DNA of 64,000 nt from Arthrobacter sp. H-02-3 (GCF_003097355.1 NZ_PYUI01000007.1:147914-211913), one strand, 5' to 3'; positions 8,956 to 18,407 are shown, counted from the first letter of the stretch. Numbers and translations: made by a program. Notes: generated by a model from the sequence alone, not told the origin.

Positions 8956-9456
8956 ATGAGACGCGCCGTATGCCCTGGCTCCTTTGATCCCATTCACAAT
9001 GGCCACCTGGAAGTCATTGCCCGTGCCGCGGGCCTCTTCGACGAGGTGATCGTGGCCGTGTCCACGAATTACGCCAAGAAGTACCGCTTCAGCCTTGAAG
9101 AGCGGATCGACATGGCCCGGGAAACCTTCGCATCGTTGCGCGGCATCGTGGTGGAACCCGTGGGGGAGGGACTGCTGGCCGAGTACTGCCGGCAGCGCGG
9201 CGTCTCCGCAATCGTCAAGGGCCTGCGCTCGTCCTCGGACTTCGACTACGAGCTGCCGATGGCCACGATGAACCGGCAGCTGACCGGCGTCGAGACGGTG
9301 TTCCTGCCGGCGGAGAGCCACTACCTGCACTTGTCCTCCACCCTCATCAAAGAGGTCTTCACCCTGGGCGGGGATATCTCGGACTTTGTGCCCCGGTCCG
9401 TGCTGAAGCGGCTGGCTCCGGGGGAGCCGGTCCAGAACCGTGCCCGCAAAGTGTAA
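8956..9456 (+). CDS. coaD: pantetheine-phosphate adenylyltransferase CoaD
   Basis: CoaD transfers AMP from ATP to 4'-phosphopantetheine, giving dephospho-CoA. The protein opens with MRRAVCPGSFDPIHNGHLEVI, containing the nucleotidyltransferase HxGH motif (HNGH, residues 14-17). It also has VKGLRSSSDFDYE and the C-terminal SSTLIKE motif. At 166 aa it has the usual length. The sequence TAGGTT lies a few bases upstream of the ATG, a spacing compatible with a leaderless or very short-leader transcript, as is common in actinobacteria. Confidence 0.96.
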   Translation: MRRAVCPGSFDPIHNGHLEVIARAAGLFDEVIVAVSTNYAKKYRFSLEERIDMARETFASLRGIVVEPVGEGLLAEYCRQRGVSAIVKGLRSSSDFDYELPMATMNRQLTGVETVFLPAESHYLHLSSTLIKEVFTLGGDISDFVPRSVLKRLAPGEPVQNRARKV

Positions 9457-9599
9457 GCTTGACCGGTACTCGGCGGCCTGCTGCCGGTTGCGCGGCCCGT
9501 CCCGGGGGCCGGTTTGCGGCATCATGCTGCTGACCTGCTGCCCGGTTTGAGTCCGTCCGGAAGTTCAGGCTAAGATGGTACGTCGGTCATATGTTCAAC

Positions 9600-9604
9600 A
9601 GGAG
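9600..9604 (+). promoter_or_regulatory. Shine-Dalgarno AGGAG that selects an ATT start
   Basis: AGGAG is followed after 5 bases (TTCTC) by ATT AAA CGA, which opens the conserved N-terminus of the DUF177 protein. No ATG, GTG or TTG occurs in this frame between the upstream stop (9571) and 9676. Confidence 0.55.
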
Positions 9605-9609
9605 TTCTC

Positions 9610-10158
9610 ATTAAACGAGATGCTAGTTCGCCCCTGGCGTTCGACGTCAAGGACCTCGGACGCAGTCCGGGAAGCATGCGGACGCTGAAGGAACATGTAC
9701 CCGCACCAAGTGATCTTGGTGTGGCACTCATTGGCGTGCAGGAAGGCTCGGATGTCGAGCTGGATCTGCGGCTCGAGGCCGTACACGAAGGAATTCTGGT
9801 ATCAGGAACCGCGCTCGTTGAAGTAACTGGCGAATGCGGCCGATGCCTGGATCCCCTTGCGTATGACCAAGAGGTTGATGTGCAAGAACTTTTCTTCTAT
9901 GAGGACGCTGTGTTCTCGGACGAAGAAGACGAAGAAGAGCAACGTCGAGTCGAGCACGATCTAATCGATCTTGAGCCGGTGTTGCGGGACGCAGTTGTCA
10001 CCATACTGCCGTTCCAGCCGGTGTGCCGGGAAGACTGCCAGGGCCTTTGCTCCGAATGCGGAGTTCGCCTGGAAGACGAGCCGGGGCATCACCACGAGGT
10101 CGTAGATCCTCGCTGGGCCGCCCTGGCTGACTTGGCTAAGCCTGACCGGCAAAACTGA
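9610..10158 (+). CDS. DUF177 (YceD-family) protein, apparent ATT start
   Basis: This belongs to the YceD/DUF177 family, encoded next to rpmF in most bacteria and linked to 23S rRNA or ribosome metabolism; the biochemical role is not settled. Two Cys-rich segments, GECGRCLDP and VCREDCQGLCSECG, look like a metal-binding pair, with an acidic stretch (SDEEDEEEQ) between them. The first ATG in frame (9676) would remove a family-like start PLAFDVKDLGRSPGSM. Reading from ATT at 9610, behind a well-placed AGGAG, gives 182 residues. A 7-codon out-of-frame ORF (9591-9614) overlaps the start. If ATT is not used, the CDS is 9676-10158. Confidence 0.8.
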   Translation: MKRDASSPLAFDVKDLGRSPGSMRTLKEHVPAPSDLGVALIGVQEGSDVELDLRLEAVHEGILVSGTALVEVTGECGRCLDPLAYDQEVDVQELFFYEDAVFSDEEDEEEQRRVEHDLIDLEPVLRDAVVTILPFQPVCREDCQGLCSECGVRLEDEPGHHHEVVDPRWAALADLAKPDRQN

Positions 10159-10194
10159 TTTGTAAGTGTTGGACTAGAGAGAAATGAGTTAGCC

Positions 10195-10398
10195 GTGGCT
10201 GTCCCGAAGCGGAAAATGTCTCGCTCGAATACCCGCGCCCGCCGCTCCCAGTGGAAGGCAACTGCCCCCCACCTGGTGAAGACCGTAGAGAACGGCCAGG
10301 TTGTTTACAGCCTGCCGCACCAGGCAAAGGTCGTTACCGACTCGGCTGGCACCGCGCTGTTCCTTGAGTACAAGGGCCGCAAGGTCGCAGACGTCTAA
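10195..10398 (+). CDS. rpmF: 50S ribosomal protein L32
   Basis: The 67-residue basic protein begins [21 protein letters not shown], the conserved L32 N-terminus, and ends YKGRKVADV. It lacks the zinc-binding Cys pairs seen in some L32 forms. The start is GTG at 10195, 36 bp after the DUF177 gene; the pair DUF177-rpmF is a conserved operon. It is a structural component of the large ribosomal subunit. Confidence 0.97.
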   Translation: MAVPKRKMSRSNTRARRSQWKATAPHLVKTVENGQVVYSLPHQAKVVTDSAGTALFLEYKGRKVADV

Positions 10399-10419
10399 TC
10401 CGCCAACAGGCTGAAAAAG

Positions 10420-11139
10420 ATGTCTTCAACTGAAGAGCTTCTGAAGCGTCTCGGTGTCACTATTGACGCCGGGACGCTTCGTCTTGCGCTCACACACCGT
10501 TCCTATGCCTACGAAAACGGCGGCATCCCCACCAACGAACGGCTCGAATTCCTCGGCGACTCCATCCTGGGGTTCTCCGTCACTGACGCGCTGTACCGTG
10601 ACAACCCCACGCTGCCCGAAGGCGACCTGGCCAAGCGCCGTTCCGCCGTCGTCAGCACACGGGCGCTGGCTGGCATTGGCCGCAGCATCGGCCTGGGCGA
10701 GTACATCTACCTCGGACAGGGCGAGAAGCTCACCGAGGGCAAGAACAAGGCCTCGATCCTGGCGGACACCATGGAGGCGCTGATTGGCGCCACCTACCTC
10801 TCCAACGACATCGAGACGGCACGGCAGCTGGTCATGCGGCTGATCGGCCCGCTGCTGAAGGACGCCGCGGCCCTTGGCGCGGGAACCGACTGGAAGACGA
10901 GCATCCAGGAACTGGCGGCCAGCCGGCAGCTCGGGACCATCAACTATGCGGTTGACGGCTCCGGACCGGACCACGCCAGGACGTTCGAGGCCGTCCTCAG
11001 GATCGGCGGCACGGACTACGGCACCGGCACCGGCAACTCCAAGAAGGAAGCCGAGCAGGAAGCTGCGGCCGACGCCTGGCGCCGGCTGACCACCCCTGCT
11101 GCCGACACCCAGGCTTCCGACACCCAAACCGGCAGCTAG
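10420..11139 (+). CDS. rnc: ribonuclease III
   Basis: RNase III cleaves double-stranded RNA, including rRNA precursors. The N-terminal nuclease domain carries the signature [13 protein letters not shown] (acidic catalytic residues) and [12 protein letters not shown]. The C-terminal double-stranded RNA-binding domain runs from about residue 160 (DWKTSIQEL) to [18 protein letters not shown]. The 239-residue length is normal. A short Thr/Ala/Asp tail with a repeated ASDTQ follows. The gene lies between rpmF and mutM, the usual actinobacterial arrangement. Confidence 0.96.
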   Translation: MSSTEELLKRLGVTIDAGTLRLALTHRSYAYENGGIPTNERLEFLGDSILGFSVTDALYRDNPTLPEGDLAKRRSAVVSTRALAGIGRSIGLGEYIYLGQGEKLTEGKNKASILADTMEALIGATYLSNDIETARQLVMRLIGPLLKDAAALGAGTDWKTSIQELAASRQLGTINYAVDGSGPDHARTFEAVLRIGGTDYGTGTGNSKKEAEQEAAADAWRRLTTPAADTQASDTQTGS

Positions 11140-11148
11140 GCAGCGGCA

Positions 11149-12117
11149 TTGCCTGAACTGCCCGAAGTCGAGGTGGTCCGGCGCGGGCTCGTGAGCTGGG
11201 TGCGGGGCCGGACCATCACCGCCGTCGACGTCCTGGATCCGCGCTCCCTGCGCCGGCACGCCCTGGGACCGGAGGACTTCGCCGGCAACCTTGAAGGCGC
11301 GCGCGTGCTGGATGTGGTCCGCCGCGGCAAATTCCTCTGGATGCCCTTGGCGGACACCCCGGCCCCCTCCGCAGATGCTGCCCCGGGAGAACCGGCCCCC
11401 GCCGTTGCCCTCATGGCCCACCTGGGGATGTCGGGCCAGCTGCTCATGCAGGACCCCGGCGTGCCGGACGAGAAGCACCTGAAAGTCCGGTTGCGGCTCA
11501 GCCCGGCCCTGGGCATGCCGGAGCAGCTCCGGTTCGTGGACCAACGCATCTTCGGCGGCCTGTTCCTGACCTCGCTGATTCCCACGGACGACGGCGGCCC
11601 CGGCGGCCTCGCCGAAACCCCGCTCCCGCTCATCGCCGAGGAAGCCTCGCACATTGCCCGGGACCCGCTGGATCCCTACTTTTCCTTCGACACCTTCTAC
11701 CGGCGCCTGCGTGCCCGCAAGACCGGACTCAAGCGGGCGCTCCTGGACCAGGGCCTGGTCTCCGGGATCGGCAACATCTACGCCGACGAGGCCCTCTGGA
11801 AGGCGCGGCTGCACTATGCCCGGCCCACCGACACCCTGCGCCGGGCCGACGCGCTGCGCGTGCTCGACGCCGCCCGCGAGGTCATGACGGATGCCCTGGC
11901 CGCCGGCGGCACGAGCTTCGATTCGCTCTATGTCAACGTCAACGGCGCCTCGGGATACTTCGACCGCTCCCTCAACGCCTACGGCCGTGAAGGCCAGGAG
12001 TGCAAGCGCTGCGCCGCGGCAGGCCTCGTGAGCATCATGCGGCGGGAGCAGTTCATGAACCGCTCGTCCTATACCTGCCCCGTCTGCCAGCCCAGACCGC
12101 GTAACGGCCGCTGGTAG
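11149..12117 (+). CDS. mutM: formamidopyrimidine-DNA glycosylase MutM/Fpg
   Basis: This is a bifunctional base-excision repair enzyme removing 8-oxoguanine and formamidopyrimidines. The N-terminus [13 protein letters not shown] gives the catalytic Pro (after Met removal) and Glu. The H2TH region [18 protein letters not shown] and the C-terminal zinc finger with CKRC and CPVC follow. The start is TTG at 11149, 9 bp after rnc, required to keep the PELPE motif. A small Ala/Pro-rich insertion (about residues 67-80) separates strands of the N-terminal domain. It closes the conserved coaD-to-mutM block. Confidence 0.95.
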   Translation: MPELPEVEVVRRGLVSWVRGRTITAVDVLDPRSLRRHALGPEDFAGNLEGARVLDVVRRGKFLWMPLADTPAPSADAAPGEPAPAVALMAHLGMSGQLLMQDPGVPDEKHLKVRLRLSPALGMPEQLRFVDQRIFGGLFLTSLIPTDDGGPGGLAETPLPLIAEEASHIARDPLDPYFSFDTFYRRLRARKTGLKRALLDQGLVSGIGNIYADEALWKARLHYARPTDTLRRADALRVLDAAREVMTDALAAGGTSFDSLYVNVNGASGYFDRSLNAYGREGQECKRCAAAGLVSIMRREQFMNRSSYTCPVCQPRPRNGRW

Positions 12118-12276
12118 GCAGACCAAAAACAAGTAGTCCTACGCTTACGCACCCCTCTTGGCCGGTGACAAACTGTCGCCATGGGAGCTGGGGACAATAG
12201 GAATCGTTATCGCTCCGGCGTTAAAGGCGGAGTCAAAAGGGCCGACACGACGCCGGACGCGCACGGGTAGGCCGTC

Positions 12277-13557
12277 GTGTACATCTCAATGGCCGACCGC
12301 ACCGGCGGCAGGAAGAATTCCGGAGCCACCGGGACGCAGACCCTGCCCGGACCGGGCGTGGCCTTCCGGCTTTCGCCTGTCATTCTCTGGCTGGGCATCG
12401 TCAGCATGGCCACGGACATCTCCTCGGAATCCGTGTCCGCCATCCTGCCGCTGTACGTCACCGGATTTTTGGGCCTCTCGACCATTGCCTTCGGGTTCAT
12501 TGACGGGCTTAACCAGGGCGTCAGCGCGGTGGTGCGTATTGCCGCCGGGTGGGCATCGGACCGCACAGGCCACCCGAAACGGGTGGCGGTGGCCGGCTAC
12601 GGGCTCTCCATGCTGGCCCGGGTCGGCTTCCTGTTTGCGGGCGGGTTCTGGGCGATCACCGGGATCGTGACGGGCGACCGCATCGGCAAAGGCATCCGCA
12701 CCGCGCCGCGGGACGCCTTGATCTCATCGGCTGCCCAACCGGAACATCTGGCGAGATCCTTCGGGGTGCACCGCATGCTCGACACCGTCGGCGCCGCAAC
12801 AGGGCCGCTGCTGGCGTTCCTGATCCTCCTGTTCATCCCCAACGGGTTCAGCACCGTCTTTGTAGTTTCGCTCGCCTTCGCGGTAATCGGCGTCGCCCTC
12901 CTGGTGCTGGTGGTGCCGGACCGCAGGACTCCGCGGACCGCGCAGAAGCCGGACCGGGCACGGCCGCCCTTCACGTGGAGCCAGTTGAAGGACGCCGGAC
13001 TGACCCGCCTGCTCGTGACCGCGGGGATCCTGGCCTTGCTGACCGTCGGGGACGGCTTCATCTACCTCGTGCTCCAGGATCGGGACTCCTTCGCCGTGCA
13101 GTGGTTCCCGCTGCTCTATGTCGGAACCAACGTCGTGTACCTCGCGCTGGCCGTTCCCCTGGGCCGGTTCGCGGACCGCTGGGGCAGGATCCGGGTGTTT
13201 CTGGGCGGACACGGAGCGCTGCTGGCGTGTTACCTGCTGGCCGCAGTGCCGTTCGGCGGCCTGGGCGTCACGGTGGCGTGCCTGGTGCTCCTGGGAGTCT
13301 TCTACGCCGCAACCGACGGCGTGCTGGCCGCGCTGGCGAGCCGGCTGGTCAGCCCCGACAAAGTGGCCACCGGCATCGGGGCCGCCCAGACTGTGGTGGC
13401 GCTGTGCCGGATGGCGGCGTCGGCCGGCTTCGGCATCCTCTGGTTCGCCGTCGGGGCCCCCGCCGCAATGACGACGGCCGCCGTCGGCCTGGCCGCGGCA
13501 CTGGTGGCCGCGGCCGTGCTGATGCGCACGTCCCGTGCACAGGAGGCCGGCGCATGA
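12277..13557 (+). CDS. major facilitator superfamily transporter
   Basis: The 426-residue protein has about 12 hydrophobic segments, with the MFS loop 2-3 motif visible as GWASDRTGHPKRVAVAGY and a second-half counterpart GRFADRWGRIRVFLGG. The segment GDRIGKGIRTAPRDALISS is characteristic of a subgroup of putative drug or metabolite exporters. The substrate cannot be predicted. The start is GTG at 12277, with ATG at 12289 as an alternative. Its TGA overlaps the ATG of the following anchored beta-propeller-like gene (ATGA), so the two are probably made together in the membrane. The 159-bp gap after mutM holds no gene. Confidence 0.85.
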   Translation: MYISMADRTGGRKNSGATGTQTLPGPGVAFRLSPVILWLGIVSMATDISSESVSAILPLYVTGFLGLSTIAFGFIDGLNQGVSAVVRIAAGWASDRTGHPKRVAVAGYGLSMLARVGFLFAGGFWAITGIVTGDRIGKGIRTAPRDALISSAAQPEHLARSFGVHRMLDTVGAATGPLLAFLILLFIPNGFSTVFVVSLAFAVIGVALLVLVVPDRRTPRTAQKPDRARPPFTWSQLKDAGLTRLLVTAGILALLTVGDGFIYLVLQDRDSFAVQWFPLLYVGTNVVYLALAVPLGRFADRWGRIRVFLGGHGALLACYLLAAVPFGGLGVTVACLVLLGVFYAATDGVLAALASRLVSPDKVATGIGAAQTVVALCRMAASAGFGILWFAVGAPAAMTTAAVGLAAALVAAAVLMRTSRAQEAGA

Positions 13558-14681
13558 CGGCCACCCGCGCCGGGCGGCCGCCCGGAAAGGGTTCCGCGAC
13601 AGGAAAGGCATCCGAGCCCGGGAAAGAAGCCACGACCGGAACCGAAACCTCAGCCCAGCGGGTCGCGATCAGCAGGAAGCGCCTCCTCGCCCTGGTGCTC
13701 ATCACCGTGGGCGCCATTGCGGCGGCGGGACTCTACGCCGGGCTGGCCTTCCGGGACGCCCAGGCCAGCCAGAGTGCACCGCCGCCGGTCGACGTCACCA
13801 CATCCATGGCCCTGCCGGCGGCACCCTTCGTCCTGTTCCGCAACACCGCGCCGGGCCAGGGGTTCGGCTCGGCCGCCACCGTGCCGCTGTCCGGGCCCGG
13901 CGGTCAGCGCGCCTTGAGCGGAGCAAGCTGCGACCGCGTCTACGGCACGCACGATCAGACCTTGTGCCTGCAGACCAAGCAGGGACTGGCCACCACCTTC
14001 CAGGCCAGCGTGTACAACAGCACCTGGCAGGAGACGCGAAGTTGGCCGCTGCCCGGCATCCCCAACAGGGCCAGGACCAGCGCCGACGGATCCCTGATGG
14101 CCACCACCGTCTTCGTGTCAGGTCATTCCTACTCCGCCGCCGGGTTCTCCACCGAAACAGTCATCCGGGGTAAAACAGGCCAGAGCAGCGGAAGCCTCGA
14201 GGGCTTCGCCCTGATACTGGACGGCACCCGGATCAAGGCCACGGACAGGAACATCTGGGGCGTCACGTTTGCTCCCGGAAAGCCCGACGTCTTTTACGCC
14301 ACGGCGTCCTCGCAGGGGCACATCTGGCTGGTCCAGGGCAGCATTGCCGGCCGGACGCTCACCGTGGTCCGCAGCGGCATAGAATGCCCGTCCGTTTCCC
14401 CGGACGGCACCCGCATCGCCTACAAGAAGAGCGACAACGGCACCCTGACCGGCCACCGCAGTGTCGCCGTCCTGGACCTCGCCCGCAGCACGGAAACCGT
14501 CCTGGCGGAGAAACAGAGCATTGACGATCAGATTGAGTGGCTGGACAACTCCACCCTGTTGTACGCCCTTCCCCGGGACGGCTCCGAAGTGGACAGCGAC
14601 ATCTGGTCCATCACAACGGACCCGGCCGCGCAGCCCGTCCTCTTCATCGAGCACGGGTTTTCCCCCTCGGTGGTCCGGTAG
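13554..14681 (+). CDS. membrane-anchored TolB/WD40-like beta-propeller protein
   Basis: The protein (375 residues) has a basic, low-complexity cytoplasmic N-terminus, one transmembrane segment (LLALVLITVGAIAAAGLYAG, about residues 44-63) and an extracellular part. The C-terminal half shows TolB/PD40-like repeats, for example ECPSVSPDGTRIAYKK, DQIEWLDNSTLLYAL and SDIWSIT. Such domains usually bind partners or sugars rather than catalyse. The ATG overlaps the MFS stop by 4 bp, suggesting it works with that transporter, but this is inference from position. It converges on oleD, with 43 bp between the stops. Confidence 0.75.
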   Translation: MTATRAGRPPGKGSATGKASEPGKEATTGTETSAQRVAISRKRLLALVLITVGAIAAAGLYAGLAFRDAQASQSAPPPVDVTTSMALPAAPFVLFRNTAPGQGFGSAATVPLSGPGGQRALSGASCDRVYGTHDQTLCLQTKQGLATTFQASVYNSTWQETRSWPLPGIPNRARTSADGSLMATTVFVSGHSYSAAGFSTETVIRGKTGQSSGSLEGFALILDGTRIKATDRNIWGVTFAPGKPDVFYATASSQGHIWLVQGSIAGRTLTVVRSGIECPSVSPDGTRIAYKKSDNGTLTGHRSVAVLDLARSTETVLAEKQSIDDQIEWLDNSTLLYALPRDGSEVDSDIWSITTDPAAQPVLFIEHGFSPSVVR

Positions 14682-14724
14682 AGCGGCGGACGTCGCCCAC
14701 GTCCTTAGGAACCGGCCAGCACCC

Positions 14725-15708
14725 TCAAGCGCCGCCGCAAAGTGAACCGTAGTGCTTGGCCAGCCTCGCCAGGCCGTCATCAAGGGACACGGCGGGGGTC
14801 CAGTCGAGGAGTTCGCGGGTCTCGCGCTGGTCGAACCAGTGGGCGGTGGAGAGCTGTTCGGCGAGGAACCGGGTCATCGGCGGCTCGTCGGACCGGCCGG
14901 AACGGGCCCAGAGCTTCTCAACCACTGATCCGGCCGCCCGAGCGAGCCTGCCCGGCACCCGCCACGACGGCGCGGGGACGCCCCCCGCGGCACAGATGCC
15001 CGCCAGCAGCTCCCCGACCGGGCGGGGCTCGCCGTTGGTGATGACCAGCGCCCGGCCGTGAATGTGCTCTATGCGGTGCAGGGCGGCGACGATGGCCGAG
15101 GCGGCGTTGTCCACGTAAGTGGTGTCGATCAGGGCCGCCCCGGCGTCGAGCAGCGGCAGGCGTCCGCGGCCGGCACGTTCCAGCACCCGTTCCACCAGCT
15201 GCGTATCGCCCGGACCCCAGACGATGTGCGGGCGCACGGCCGCAACCCGGAAGTCCGGCGAGTCCGCGGCCAGCGCCAGCAGCTCGGCCTCGGCCTTGGT
15301 GCGCGAGTAGTCGCCGTGCGCGCGGGCCGGGTCCGCCGGCTCGGCGCCCAGTCCGGCGATAGCAGCCCCGGAATTGGCCACGGACGGGGAGGACACGAAC
15401 ACCAGATCCCGCACGCCGGCGTCGCGCGCCGCACGGAGCAGGCGGCGCGTGCCGTCGACATTCACCTCGTCGAAATCGGCGGCACGGCCCGTGAAGGAGA
15501 CCTTCGCCGCCAGATGGATGACAGCCTCGGCCCCGGCGACGGCGCGGCGGACAGCGGTGTCGTCCGTGACGGACCCGGAGAGGTCCGCGGCGCCATCGAC
15601 GCTTGCAGGACGGCGCTGGAAGGTGGTGACGGCGTGGCCTTGACGCACCAGAAGCCCGGTGACTTCCCGCCCGAGCAGGCCGCTCGCGCCGGTGACGAGG
15701 ACTCTCAC
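14725..15708 (-). CDS. oleD: OleD-like NAD(P)-dependent 2-alkyl-3-ketoalkanoate reductase
   Basis: OleD reduces the beta-ketoacid made by OleA to a beta-hydroxyacid in long-chain olefin synthesis. This 327-residue protein is an extended SDR of the 3-beta-HSD type. It starts VRVLVTGASGLLGREV (NAD-binding), has the catalytic Ser region FVSSPSV and the YSRTK motif (Tyr/Lys), and then RPHIVWGPGD. The start is GTG at 15708, whose GTGA overlaps the oleBC stop by 4 bp. The order oleA-oleBC-oleD on one strand is what identifies the function; alone it would only be called an epimerase/dehydratase. Confidence 0.85.
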   Translation of the reverse strand: MRVLVTGASGLLGREVTGLLVRQGHAVTTFQRRPASVDGAADLSGSVTDDTAVRRAVAGAEAVIHLAAKVSFTGRAADFDEVNVDGTRRLLRAARDAGVRDLVFVSSPSVANSGAAIAGLGAEPADPARAHGDYSRTKAEAELLALAADSPDFRVAAVRPHIVWGPGDTQLVERVLERAGRGRLPLLDAGAALIDTTYVDNAASAIVAALHRIEHIHGRALVITNGEPRPVGELLAGICAAGGVPAPSWRVPGRLARAAGSVVEKLWARSGRSDEPPMTRFLAEQLSTAHWFDQRETRELLDWTPAVSLDDGLARLAKHYGSLCGGA

Positions 15709-18407
15709 GGCGTGCCCGGCCGGCCGCCGGCCAGCACCGCGGAAGCCCACCGGGACAGGCGGACCCTGTCGATCTTGGCGTTGTGGCGGATGTCGGTCGG
15801 CTGGGAGGGGACGGTGAGCACGGCGGAGACGCTGACGCCGGCCTGACGGGCCGCGTCGCGCACGCGCCCGGCGAGGTACGGCGCCGCGGGGCCGGCCCGG
15901 CGCACCGGCGGAATGGTTTCGACGACGGCGACGACGGCCTGCGTCCCGGCGGGGCCGACCCCGACGACGGCGGCCAGCCCGACGGCGTCCAGGCGCTCGA
16001 TGGCCTGCTCGGCGCCGACAGGCGTCACAACAGCACCGGGCGCGGTCACGACGTGCGCGAGGCGGCCTTCCACCCAGAGCCGCCCGGCGGCGTCGAAGTG
16101 CCCGACGTCGCCGGTGCGGTGCCATCCGGCCGTGCGGACGCTTTCGCGCTGGGTCAGCCAGAGCCTGTCGTAGCTTTCCTTCACATGCGGGGCGCTGACG
16201 AGGATCTCGCCGGTCAATCCCGGCTGGGTGACGGGTCGGTTCCCGGGGGCTGAGCCGTCCGCGTCGAGCGGGATGACGGCCACTCGGGCGCCGTGCACCG
16301 GCCGGCCCACGCACACGCCGTTGCCGGCCCCTGCGACGGTGCCGGCGGCGGCATCGGCCTCAGCGGCGCAGATCTGTTCGAAGCTGATGTCCGTGACGGG
16401 CAGCGCCTCGGTCATCCCGTACGGGGTGTGCAGCGAGGCACGGGGCAGCAGCCGCTGGACCTCTGCGAGGAGGGAGGCGGGGATGGGCGCGCCGGCTGAG
16501 AGCAGCAGCTCCACGCGACCCAGGGCCTCGTGGCCGGCACCGTCCAAGCGGCCCTGGGTCGCAAGGACGTTGCGCAGGGCAGCGGGCGAGGCGAAGACCA
16601 CCGTGGCGTCGATCGCCGCGGCGGCGTCCGCCAGCGCGCGGGCCGTGAGGGTGCGGGGCGCTGTCACGTCCATGGCGGGCGTCACCGACACTGCCCCCAG
16701 CGCGGGTCCCAGCAGGGCAAACGGTGCGAAGCCTGCCACGAGGCGTGCGCCGGGGCGGATCGCCAGCGTCGCGGCCACGGTGTCCCGCATTGCGGCCAGT
16801 TGCCGGTGCGTATACACCACGCCCTTGGCCGGACCGGTGGAGCCGGAGGTGAAGAGCACGGCGGCGGGGGAGTCCGGGCCCGGGGCCGGGGCCTCGCCGG
16901 GGTCCGGGCTGAGTGTGGCTCCGCGGCGGGCGAGGGCGGCGAGGGAAGTCTCGACGGCGAGGACGCGGCGGCGGGCGGCGGGCAGGTCCCGCACACTGAT
17001 GCGCCGGCCGGGCCAGCCAAGCACCGACGCGGCGGCGAGGGCCTTGTCGATTCCGATGAGGTAATCCGGGGTCGCACCCTTCACGGCGCGGTTCAGGCCG
17101 CGGGTGCCGAGGCCGGCGTCGGCCACCACCACCACGGCGCCGAGCCGCAGGCAGGCGTAGAGGACCACGGTCAGGTCCACGCCCGGCGGGACCATCAGGC
17201 TCACCCGGCTGCCCTGCCGGACACCGGATTCCTGCAGGCCGGCTGCGAGGGCGGTGATATTCCGTTCCAGCTCCTGCCAGCTGAGCGAGCGGGCGACGCT
17301 GCCTTCCGCGGCCATCTCGGCGACGGCGGTGTCCCCGGCATGGGGTCCTGCCGCCAGCCCGGTAAGCGGCGCCCACAGGGGCGCGAGCCCGGTGCCGGGG
17401 GCCGGCGTCGAGGGTTCAGGCATTGGTGGTTCGGGCGCCGGGTTTACCGGTGCCGGACCGTCCGCGGGGTTGCTGTCCCGGCCGCGCTCGGCAAGCCAAT
17501 CGAAGACGGGGGCGGCAATGTCCCGGTCCTCCGCGACCAGGTGGCCGGCGCCCTCGAAGCGGTGGACTTTCGCGTGCGGGAGCCGGCTGATGAGGTCCTT
17601 GAGGTACCGGTCGGAGAAGATCGGGTCCCGCGGTCCCCAGAGCATCAAGGCCGGTACGCTCAGCCTGCGCAGGCCTTCGGCGACGCGGGTGAGCGCCGGG
17701 AAACTCGGATGGGAGGCGTCCGCGGGAATGTCGGCGACAAAGTTTCCCACGCCGGCGCGGCGGCCGGCGCCCCGGTAGGGGGCCATGAAGGCACTGCGGA
17801 CGTCCTCTGCGAGCGGCGGGCGGGCCAGGGAATGCGTCACCCGCAGGAAGGTGTCCGACGTCGTCGTTCCCCAGCGGTGTACGGCAGGGTGCAGGGCCAG
17901 CCGCAGGGCCGGTGGGATGGGTGAGCCGGGGGGCTGGTGGACGGCAGTGTTGGTCAGCACGACACCGGCGAGCTGCTGCGGATGCGCCAGGGCCCAGCCG
18001 AGGCTGATCACGCCGCCCCAGTCGTGGCCGACGGTGACAACCGGCCCGTCCAGCCCGAGGGCGGCGGTGAGGTCGCCGAGGTCGTTGATCCGGTCCGCCA
18101 GGCGCCGGAACGTGCCGGTGCGCTCGGAGAAGCCCATATCCAGTTGGTCCACGGCCATCACACGCCACGGATGCGCGGGGTCGGAACCGGCCGCCAGCAG
18201 GGTCCGCCACAGGTATGACCACGTCGGGTTGCCGTGCACGCACAGCAGCGTGCCGGCGGGAGTCAGGCCGCGGCGGGCGAGCTGGGCGCCGTTATCGAGC
18301 AGGTGCCAGCGGCGCAGGGTTCCAGGCTCATCCGCGGCGGAAGTGGACGCCACATCGATGTCGCGCGACCATTCGGGGTCGACGCCGGTCCAGTCGGCGG
18401 TTACCAA
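15705..18407 (-). CDS. oleBC: OleBC fusion: beta-lactone decarboxylase + beta-lactone synthetase
   Basis: One 900-residue ORF joins two enzymes of olefin synthesis. The N-terminal part (about 1-330) is an alpha/beta hydrolase of the haloalkane-dehalogenase type. It has VHGNPTW, the Asp nucleophile in VGHDWGG (Asp129) and a C-terminal His in EGAGHLVAED. In OleB this fold decarboxylates beta-lactones to cis-olefins. A Pro-rich linker follows (NPAPEPPMPEPSTP). The C-terminal part (about 360-900) is an acyl-AMP-ligase-type enzyme with the P-loop LFTSGSTGPAKGVV, TPYGMTEALP and WHRTGDVGHFD, as in OleC. The start is taken as TTG at 18407 behind GGTGG, overlapping the oleA stop; GTG near 18354 is the alternative. 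Such fusions are known in actinobacterial ole clusters. Confidence 0.88.
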   Translation of the reverse strand: MVTADWTGVDPEWSRDIDVASTSAADEPGTLRRWHLLDNGAQLARRGLTPAGTLLCVHGNPTWSYLWRTLLAAGSDPAHPWRVMAVDQLDMGFSERTGTFRRLADRINDLGDLTAALGLDGPVVTVGHDWGGVISLGWALAHPQQLAGVVLTNTAVHQPPGSPIPPALRLALHPAVHRWGTTTSDTFLRVTHSLARPPLAEDVRSAFMAPYRGAGRRAGVGNFVADIPADASHPSFPALTRVAEGLRRLSVPALMLWGPRDPIFSDRYLKDLISRLPHAKVHRFEGAGHLVAEDRDIAAPVFDWLAERGRDSNPADGPAPVNPAPEPPMPEPSTPAPGTGLAPLWAPLTGLAAGPHAGDTAVAEMAAEGSVARSLSWQELERNITALAAGLQESGVRQGSRVSLMVPPGVDLTVVLYACLRLGAVVVVADAGLGTRGLNRAVKGATPDYLIGIDKALAAASVLGWPGRRISVRDLPAARRRVLAVETSLAALARRGATLSPDPGEAPAPGPDSPAAVLFTSGSTGPAKGVVYTHRQLAAMRDTVAATLAIRPGARLVAGFAPFALLGPALGAVSVTPAMDVTAPRTLTARALADAAAAIDATVVFASPAALRNVLATQGRLDGAGHEALGRVELLLSAGAPIPASLLAEVQRLLPRASLHTPYGMTEALPVTDISFEQICAAEADAAAGTVAGAGNGVCVGRPVHGARVAVIPLDADGSAPGNRPVTQPGLTGEILVSAPHVKESYDRLWLTQRESVRTAGWHRTGDVGHFDAAGRLWVEGRLAHVVTAPGAVVTPVGAEQAIERLDAVGLAAVVGVGPAGTQAVVAVVETIPPVRRAGPAAPYLAGRVRDAARQAGVSVSAVLTVPSQPTDIRHNAKIDRVRLSRWASAVLAGGRPGTP

